Positions 58,595 through 64,000 of a stretch of 64,000 nucleotides of DNA are shown one piece after another; the stretch's first letter is position 1; every line of letters starts with the position of its first letter. Location of the stretch: the NCBI GenBank assembly GCA_963785765.1, contig CAWAWM010000004.1, positions 744,001 through 808,000 of the forward strand, in the 5' to 3' direction. Below the pieces are notes generated by a model. That model did no database searches and was not told where the DNA came from. It saw only the letters and a program-made list of their open reading frames with translations. This DNA comes from DATBGO01 sp963785765. Its GTDB lineage: Bacteria > Actinomycetota > Actinomycetes > Streptosporangiales > Streptosporangiaceae. Both the position numbers and the translations under genes were made by a program.

Positions 58595-59833
58595 GTGAGC
58601 GAAGACCGTGATCTGGATGTGGTGGTGTTCGGCGCGACGGGCTTCGCGGGGCGGCTGGTGGCGGAGTACCTGGCCGGTCATGCGCCGGCCGGTGTCCGGA
58701 TCGGGCTGGCCGGCCGGTCCAGCCAGCGGCTCGCTGCGGTGCGGGACCGGCTCGGCGCTGCCGCGTCGGGCTGGCCGCTGCTGACGGCCGACGCCGCGGA
58801 TTCAGCCTCGCTGGCTGCGCTGGCCCGTTCGGCCCGGGTGATAGCCAGCACCGTCGGGCCGTACCGGCGGGGCGGCCTGGCGCTGGTCGAGGCGTGCGCC
58901 AGCGCGGGCACCCACTACGCCGACCTGACCGGCGAGCTGCTGTTCATCAGGGAAAGCATTGACCGCTGCCACGAGCTGGCCGCCGGAACGGGCACCCGCA
59001 TCGTGCACAGCTGCGGGTTCGACTCCGTCCCGTCCGACCTCGGCGTGCTGTTGCTGCATCAGGCGGCCACCGCGGCGGACGCCGGTACCCTGCTGGACAC
59101 GACGCTGCTGGTCACGGCGCTGAAGGGCGGGATCAGCGGCGGGACGCTCGCGTCCGGGCTCGGGCAGCTGGACGAAGTCGCGGGCAGCGCCGAACGGCGC
59201 CGGGCGGTCCAGGACCCGTATGCGCTCAGCCCGGACCGCGCCGCCGAGCCTGACCTGGGCGACGAGCGCGACCTGGACTGGGTCCGTTACGACGCTGATC
59301 TGGGCAGCTGGATCGGCCCGTTCATCATGGCGGGCTTCAACACCCGCGTGGTGCGCCGCAGCAACGCGCTGCAGGACTGGGCCTACGGCCGCCGGTTCCG
59401 CTACCGGGAGGTCATCGGCTTCGGCGCCGGCCCGGTCGCCGCCGCCCAGGCCGCCGCGGTAGCCACCGCGATGAAGGGCGCCACCGCCGCTCTCGCGTTC
59501 CGGCCATCGCGGACGCTGGCCGGCCAGCTCGCGCCGCTGCTCGGCGAGGGCCCTGGCGAGAAGGCCCGCCGCACCGGCTACTTCCGGATCCAGATCGACG
59601 CCCGTACCTCGTCAGGCGCGCGGTACCTGGCCAAGGTCGAAGCCCGGGGGGACCCTGGCTACGCCGCCACGTCGGTCATGCTCGCCGAGAGCGCTCTCTG
59701 CCTCGCCCTGGATCACGATCTGCTGCCCGACCGCGCGGGTGTCCTCACCCCAGCCACGGCGATGGGCGCCGCGCTCGCCGACCGGCTCAGGTCGGCCGGG
59801 CAGACCCTCGCCGTGCAGCGGATCATCCGGTGA
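58595..59833 (+). CDS. Saccharopine-dehydrogenase-like (trans-acting enoyl reductase-type) protein
   Basis: A 412-residue protein with an N-terminal NAD(P) fold (VVVFGATGFAGRLVAEYLAG), STVGPYRRGGLALVEACASA and the conserved HSCGFDSVPSDLGVLLL. It resembles the mycobacterial Rv2449c/Rv2953 family, in which Rv2953 is a trans-acting enoyl reductase in lipid synthesis. The specific substrate here is unknown. Its stop overlaps the next GTG (GTGA), so it heads a three-gene coupled operon. Confidence 0.87.
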   Translation: MSEDRDLDVVVFGATGFAGRLVAEYLAGHAPAGVRIGLAGRSSQRLAAVRDRLGAAASGWPLLTADAADSASLAALARSARVIASTVGPYRRGGLALVEACASAGTHYADLTGELLFIRESIDRCHELAAGTGTRIVHSCGFDSVPSDLGVLLLHQAATAADAGTLLDTTLLVTALKGGISGGTLASGLGQLDEVAGSAERRRAVQDPYALSPDRAAEPDLGDERDLDWVRYDADLGSWIGPFIMAGFNTRVVRRSNALQDWAYGRRFRYREVIGFGAGPVAAAQAAAVATAMKGATAALAFRPSRTLAGQLAPLLGEGPGEKARRTGYFRIQIDARTSSGARYLAKVEARGDPGYAATSVMLAESALCLALDHDLLPDRAGVLTPATAMGAALADRLRSAGQTLAVQRIIR

Positions 59834-60294
59834 CCGCGATATCGGGCGGGCAGCTGCCCGGCCGCCAGCTCGCCGAGGCCTACCTGGACGCCCTGGCCCG
59901 CGCCGACCTGGCCGCGATGCTGGCCCTGTTCAGCGAGGATGCGCTGGTGCACTCGCCGCTGTACGGCCCGACTCCGGCCCGCCAGTTCTACCCGGCACTG
60001 TTCGGCGACACCTCGCAGTCGGTGCTGACGCTGCTGGGCGTCACCCACGGCGCCAAGGCCGACGGGAAGCCGCTGGTCAGCATCTGGTTCCACTTCGACT
60101 GGCGGCTGCCGAGCGGGCGCCCTGCACCGTTCGATGTGGTCGATGTCCTGGAGCTCAGCGCCGACGGCAGCATCGCCGCGCTGCACATCGTCTACGACAC
60201 CGCGGACGTCCGGCCGGCCTTCGAGCAGGACACCGGCAAGCGGTCCTGGCCGGGCGACCGGCGCGCCGCCCAGGCCGGTGGCCAGCAAGCATGA
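59830..60294 (+). CDS. SnoaL/NTF2-like protein
   Basis: A 154-residue NTF2-like fold protein (AEAYLDALARADLAAMLALF, HSPLYGPTPA, WFHFDWRLPSG). Such proteins act as small cyclases, isomerases or binding proteins. GTG start overlaps the upstream stop and its own stop overlaps the next ATG. No catalytic residue pattern is clear enough to assign chemistry. Confidence 0.8.
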   Translation: MTAISGGQLPGRQLAEAYLDALARADLAAMLALFSEDALVHSPLYGPTPARQFYPALFGDTSQSVLTLLGVTHGAKADGKPLVSIWFHFDWRLPSGRPAPFDVVDVLELSADGSIAALHIVYDTADVRPAFEQDTGKRSWPGDRRAAQAGGQQA

Positions 60295-61166
60295 CCGGTC
60301 CGGCCGGCGCCCCGGTCCAGGCGGCCCGCGTGGCTGTCCCCGCAACGGTCACCGAGACGATGCGGCAGGCGGGGGCGCGCGACGCCAGGCTCGGCGGCGA
60401 GTTCATCGCCACGACGGCCAGGCTGACCGTCGCCGCCTGGGCCGCGGCAGCCGACGGCTACGACACCACGCTGGCGGCCATCGGCCCGCCGGACGCCGTG
60501 TACCGGCTGATGCAGCCGGCCGGTAAACCCTGGCGGGTGGCCCCGGGACCGCGAGTGACCAGGATCGAGATCAGGGGACTTGACGCTGACGCGGAGCCCC
60601 CGCGGCTGCGGGTCATGTTCCAGTTCGCCGGGCACAGGCTATTCGCCGATCCCAGCCTGGCTGACACCGCCGCCGACGGCGAGACGCTCTTCGTCGGACT
60701 GCTGGACCTGACCCTCTCCGCCGACGGCTCGTGGCCGTGGCAGCTGGCTTCCGGGCACGTCGAGACTCTCGATCAGTTCCTCGGCTATGTCTTCACCAGC
60801 CGCCGCGAGACACCGCAGGAGTATCGCGAGCGCACCGGCTCGCCAGCCTATACCGCGCCCGCCAATACGCCGCCCGCCGATCCGGCGCCCGCCGATCCGG
60901 CGCCTGCCGATCCGGCCGCCACCGGGGCGGCGCGCAGATTCCGGATCGTGGCCGGGTTCGCCGAGCACGACGAGCGATTTGGTTCCTCGGTGGCGATCGA
61001 GGTGCAGCGAGGAACCGCGCCAACTCGTGACGAGGCCGTGCAGCTGGTCTGGCCGGCCATTACGGAGGCGACCACCCATGCTCTCGGCGAGGGAGCCTGG
61101 CGGCCGTCCCTGAACTGGCTGGACGTCATTGAGCTGACCGGCGGGATGCGGGGCGCGGTTACCTGA
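60291..61166 (+). CDS. Unknown protein with Pro-Ala-Asp repeats
   Basis: A 291-residue protein of no recognised family. The N-terminal 185 residues look globular (FIATTARLTVAAWAAAADGY, RLRVMFQFAGHRLFADPSLA). A linker of PADPA units (about 195-215, encoded by a 15-bp tandem repeat at about 60870-60920) joins a C-terminal domain (RIVAGFAEHDERFGSSVAIE). It ends about where the convergent MoeA gene ends. Translationally coupled to the SnoaL-like gene (ATGA). Confidence 0.65.
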   Translation: MTGPAGAPVQAARVAVPATVTETMRQAGARDARLGGEFIATTARLTVAAWAAAADGYDTTLAAIGPPDAVYRLMQPAGKPWRVAPGPRVTRIEIRGLDADAEPPRLRVMFQFAGHRLFADPSLADTAADGETLFVGLLDLTLSADGSWPWQLASGHVETLDQFLGYVFTSRRETPQEYRERTGSPAYTAPANTPPADPAPADPAPADPAATGAARRFRIVAGFAEHDERFGSSVAIEVQRGTAPTRDEAVQLVWPAITEATTHALGEGAWRPSLNWLDVIELTGGMRGAVT

Positions 61167-63069
61167 TGCGCCGCCCCATCTCGGTCGTCTCGTAACCCCC
61201 CAGCTCCGTGACCGCCTGCTGGAACGGTCCGGACTGCAGCAGCGCCCACAGCGGCGCCAGCCGCTGGCTCTGCAGGTCCGCCGTGGCCACCACCAGGTCG
61301 TAGGGCTCGCGGGTGACCGGCAGGAAGTCAAGACCGAAAGCGCGGGCCGCAGCCATGATGCCGAGGCCGACGTCGCCGCGCCCGGCCGCCACGGCCGCGG
61401 CCACGGCCAGGTGCGTTGACTCCTCGCGCGCGTACCCGGCCACGGCATCGGGGCTGATCCCCCGCTGGCGCAGCTCGTGGTCGAGCAGCATCCGGGTCCC
61501 CGCACCGCGCTGGCGGTTGACATAACGAACGCCAGGGCGGGCCAGATCCTCGATGCCCGCCAGGCCCAGGGGGTTGCCGGGCGCGACCATCAGCCCCTGG
61601 TCCCGGTGCACGAGCCGGACGACGGAGACATCCTGGCCGCCGAGGATGCGGTCGAGGTAGGGCAGGGTGTACTCGCCGGTGGCCGGGTCCAGCAGATGCG
61701 ACCCGGCGACGTGGCACAGGCCGTCGCGCAGGGCTACCAGGCCGCCGAGCGAGCCGACGTTCGAGGACGCCAGGGTGATCCGCGGATCGTCGGCGCGCAA
61801 CGCGGAGGCGGCCAGGTCGAGGACCAGGTCATGCGAGCCGATGGCGACGATCGTGTGGGAGATCTCTGCCAGCCCGCGCAGCAGCTCGACCTGGACTTCG
61901 TCGCCGGGGTGGTGGCCTTCAAGCCCGGCCGGAACCATCAGCAGCCCGTCGGCGCGGACCAGCGAGGTCAGCACGCCAGCGCCGCGGGGCAGCGGGGTGG
62001 CGACCATGGCGCCGCGCACCACTCCGAGCCGGACCCGTACCCAGTCGTCCATGCCGAGCGGGGAGGCAAGCTTGCGGGCTAGCCGGGCCCGGGCCTGCGG
62101 ACGCCCCCGCGGCACCGCTCCCTCCAGCTCGGCCAGCAGCGGCTCGGCGAAGATGTCGAAGGTCAGCGCGGCGGACACCGGGTAACCCGGGGCCCCGAGC
62201 ACGGGCGTGCCGTCCACGACGCCGAGCACCACCGGGTGGCCGGGCCGCACGGCGACGCCATGCACGGCCAGGGTCCCGAGCTGGGCCACGATCCCGGCCG
62301 TATAGTCATCGCGGCCCGCGCTCGAACCAGCCACGATGATCAGCAGATCACAGTCCGCCACGGCGGCGCTGACCGCTTTGGCCAGGCCGGCCGGATCGTC
62401 GGGCTCGATCGGCAGGCAGTGCGCCGCACAGCCGGCCTCGCGCGCCTGGGTCGCCAGCATGAGCGAGTTGGTGTCGAGGATCTCACCGGGACCTGTCGTC
62501 GTCCCGATCGGCCGCACCTCGTCTCCGGTGGGCAGGACGGCGACGACGGGCCGGCGCCGCACCAGCACGTCGGTGGCACCGGCGGCCGCGGCCGCGGCGA
62601 GGTCCACCGCCCGCAGCCGGTGACCCGCGGGCAGCAGCAGCTCGCTGGTGCTCACGTCCTCGCCGATCGAGCGCACGTGCTGATAGGGCGGCACGGCCGC
62701 ACGCAATTCGGCGCGGCCGTCGCAGTAGTGCACGTGCTCGCGCATGACGACCGCGTCGCACCCGTCGGGCATGGGGTCGCCGGTGTCGACGACCTCGTAG
62801 GCGTCCGGCTTCAGCTGCACCGGGGTGGTCTCGCTGGCGCCCAGGGTGTCGGCGGCCCGGACCGCGATCCCGTCCATCCCGGCCGCGTCGAAGGGTGGCG
62901 AGGAGCGGGTGGCCCAAATCGGCCCGGCCGTAACCCGGCCGGCCGCGTCGGCGAGCGGGACCCGCACCGCCGGGAGCCTGGCCGGGCAGCCGCCAGCCTC
63001 GCGCGCGCGGCGCCAGGCGTCCAGGGCGCTGGCCGCGGGCACGTCGTGAATGAACGGGCTATCTGCCAT
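61159..63069 (-). CDS. MoeA-like molybdenum insertase fused to a PBP-like domain
   Basis: A 636-residue protein. Residues 1-410 are MoeA-like (AAGMDGIAVRAADT, VLPTGDEVRPIG, VIVAGSSAGRDDYT, APGYPVSAALTFDIF), the enzyme that inserts molybdate into adenylylated molybdopterin. Residues about 425-636 form a periplasmic-binding-protein-like domain (LASSNVGSLGGLVALRDGLC, RYVNRQRGAGTRMLLDHELR), also found in ModE-associated and MoeA-fused proteins that may bind a cofactor or anion. It lies 8 bp downstream of a second MoeA gene, suggesting a tandem moeA operon. Confidence 0.88.
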   Translation of the reverse strand: MADSPFIHDVPAASALDAWRRAREAGGCPARLPAVRVPLADAAGRVTAGPIWATRSSPPFDAAGMDGIAVRAADTLGASETTPVQLKPDAYEVVDTGDPMPDGCDAVVMREHVHYCDGRAELRAAVPPYQHVRSIGEDVSTSELLLPAGHRLRAVDLAAAAAAGATDVLVRRRPVVAVLPTGDEVRPIGTTTGPGEILDTNSLMLATQAREAGCAAHCLPIEPDDPAGLAKAVSAAVADCDLLIIVAGSSAGRDDYTAGIVAQLGTLAVHGVAVRPGHPVVLGVVDGTPVLGAPGYPVSAALTFDIFAEPLLAELEGAVPRGRPQARARLARKLASPLGMDDWVRVRLGVVRGAMVATPLPRGAGVLTSLVRADGLLMVPAGLEGHHPGDEVQVELLRGLAEISHTIVAIGSHDLVLDLAASALRADDPRITLASSNVGSLGGLVALRDGLCHVAGSHLLDPATGEYTLPYLDRILGGQDVSVVRLVHRDQGLMVAPGNPLGLAGIEDLARPGVRYVNRQRGAGTRMLLDHELRQRGISPDAVAGYAREESTHLAVAAAVAAGRGDVGLGIMAAARAFGLDFLPVTREPYDLVVATADLQSQRLAPLWALLQSGPFQQAVTELGGYETTEMGRRIR

Positions 63070-63077
63070 GACGCTGG

Positions 63078-64000
63078 TTAACGGTACAGGGTGACGTCGA
63101 CCTCGGCGCCGGCGTCGAGCCCGGTCGCGTCCTGCGGGACGACGACGTACCCGTCGGCCGCGGTGAGCACGGACAGCAGCGCCGAGAGCCCGAAGACCGG
63201 GGCCGCCAGGCCGTCCCGCAGCCGGACCTGGACAATGTCGAGGCGGCCGCTGGCGGACGCCAGGTCGCGCTCCAGCCTGGCCCGCACCACCGGCTCGGCG
63301 GGGGGCCTGGCGCAGCCGCCGACCCGGCGCACCAGCGGCATCCCGATCAGCCGGAACACCACGAGCGCGGAACGCGGGTTGCCGGGCAGCCCGATGATCG
63401 GCACTCCGGCGCACTCAGCCAGCAGCGTGGGCTTGCCAGGCCGGATCGCGAGGCCATGACACCAGATACCCGGCGGTCCCAGGCGCCCGACCGCCGCGGC
63501 GGTCTCGTCGCGCGCGCCGACCGACGAGCCAGCCGAGATCACGATGACGTCGCTGACGTCCAGCGCGGCCTCCAGTGCCGCGCCGAGCGCCGCCGCGTCG
63601 TCGGGGATGATGCCGCCCTGGGCCGGCTCCCCGCCCGCCTCCCTGACCAGCGCGGCCAGCGCGACGGCCGTCGCGTCGCGTACCTGGCCTGGCCGCAGTT
63701 CCGCGGTGCCAGGCGGTACCACTTCATCGCCGGTGGAGAAGATCATCACCCGCGGGCGCGCATGGACGGCGACGGCAGTGACGCCCGCCGCCGCGAGCAT
63801 GCCGAGGTCCTGGGCCCGCAGCGGACGGCCCGCCGGGACGAGCTCGGCGCCGGGAACCGCGTCCTCGTCGGCGCGCACCACGCCGTCGCCGGGGGCGACC
63901 GGCCTGACCACCTCGATCGTGCCCGGCATCGCTTCCTGGGTGTACTCGACCATGATCACGGCGTCGGCCCCTGCGGGCAGCACGCCACCGGTGGGGATGC
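63078..64000 (-). CDS. moeA: MoeA molybdopterin molybdenumtransferase (5' end outside the window)
   Basis: The C-terminal about 305 residues of a MoeA protein: AGADAVIMVEYTQ, MIFSTGDEVVPPG, VISAGSSVGARDET and GLPGNPRSALVVFRL. The frame is still open at the window edge (codons for PTGGVLPAGADAV), so the start lies beyond 64000. Its stop is 8 bp before the fused MoeA gene. Two MoeA-type proteins in tandem are common in actinobacteria with several molybdoenzymes. Confidence 0.9.
   Translation of the reverse strand, partial: IPTGGVLPAGADAVIMVEYTQEAMPGTIEVVRPVAPGDGVVRADEDAVPGAELVPAGRPLRAQDLGMLAAAGVTAVAVHARPRVMIFSTGDEVVPPGTAELRPGQVRDATAVALAALVREAGGEPAQGGIIPDDAAALGAALEAALDVSDVIVISAGSSVGARDETAAAVGRLGPPGIWCHGLAIRPGKPTLLAECAGVPIIGLPGNPRSALVVFRLIGMPLVRRVGGCARPPAEPVVRARLERDLASASGRLDIVQVRLRDGLAAPVFGLSALLSVLTAADGYVVVPQDATGLDAGAEVDVTLYR

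Noticed and set aside
60870..60920. Independent repeat element in the PADPA region
   Set aside because: It lies within an open reading frame as an in-frame 15-bp linker repeat, so it is described with that gene.

Overview
The window is chromosomal DNA from a very high-GC Gram-positive bacterium, most likely a filamentous or soil actinomycete. Evidence for this is the strong GC bias at third codon positions, many GTG starts, frequent GTGA/ATGA gene overlaps, a LigD-type polymerase domain, an F420-type flavoprotein, and protein families typical of actinobacteria (Rv1733c-like, Rv2004c-like, Acg-like nitroreductase, DevS/DevR). No rRNA, tRNA, CRISPR array, transposase or phage gene was seen.

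About 0-45 kb is a dense hypoxia/dormancy island. It holds arginine deiminase plus an APC permease; five universal stress proteins; two small cNMP-binding-fold proteins; a GNAT/acyl-CoA synthetase fusion with a DUF1918 protein; a cydAB remnant in front of intact cydD-cydC; an AcuC-like deacetylase; a flavin split-barrel protein; class I aldolase and an Hsp20 (HspX-like) protein; a histidine-kinase-like protein that has lost its phosphoacceptor; a split [NiFe] hydrogenase locus (electron-transfer and small subunits on +, large subunit, protease and a CBS-BON protein on -); propionyl-CoA synthetase; GAPDH; an Acg-like nitroreductase; an Rv2004c-like kinase; an alcohol dehydrogenase; an orphan b6-like cytochrome b; and a glutamate-dehydrogenase-family enzyme. 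Inside it lie a DevS/DosT-type GAF histidine kinase (40.0-41.8 kb, heme His and distal Tyr conserved) and a DevR/DosR-type regulator (41.8-42.5 kb) with the KTVKNY recognition helix. Nearly every promoter region of the island carries one or two copies of a 14-bp palindrome of the type GGGACC-NN-GGTCCC, the pattern recognised by DosR. I infer that the region is a physically clustered DosR-type regulon. It couples oxygen/redox sensing to hydrogen metabolism, glycolysis, arginine catabolism, quinol electron transfer and protein acetylation.

About 45-61 kb is ordinary accessory/housekeeping chromosome without the palindrome: a DUF2891 protein, two AhpD-like proteins (one with an HxlR regulator and two clear operator palindromes, one divergent from a MocR regulator), Nudix hydrolase, methyltransferase, LigD polymerase domain, F420/NADP reductase-like and F420-type PPOX proteins, amine oxidase, MmyB-like regulator with a divergent SDR, a cyclase-family fusion, and a saccharopine-dehydrogenase-like/SnoaL-like/unknown three-gene operon. 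From 61 kb to the end there are two tandem MoeA genes on the minus strand. The first is fused to a PBP-like domain; the second runs off the window.

Two genes carry apparent single-base frameshifts (HAD hydrolase at 18.6-19.3 kb and HD-domain protein at 42.7-43.5 kb). Short 14-18 bp tandem repeats sit at or over several stop codons. All calls come from reading the sequence and recalling protein families; no database search was run.
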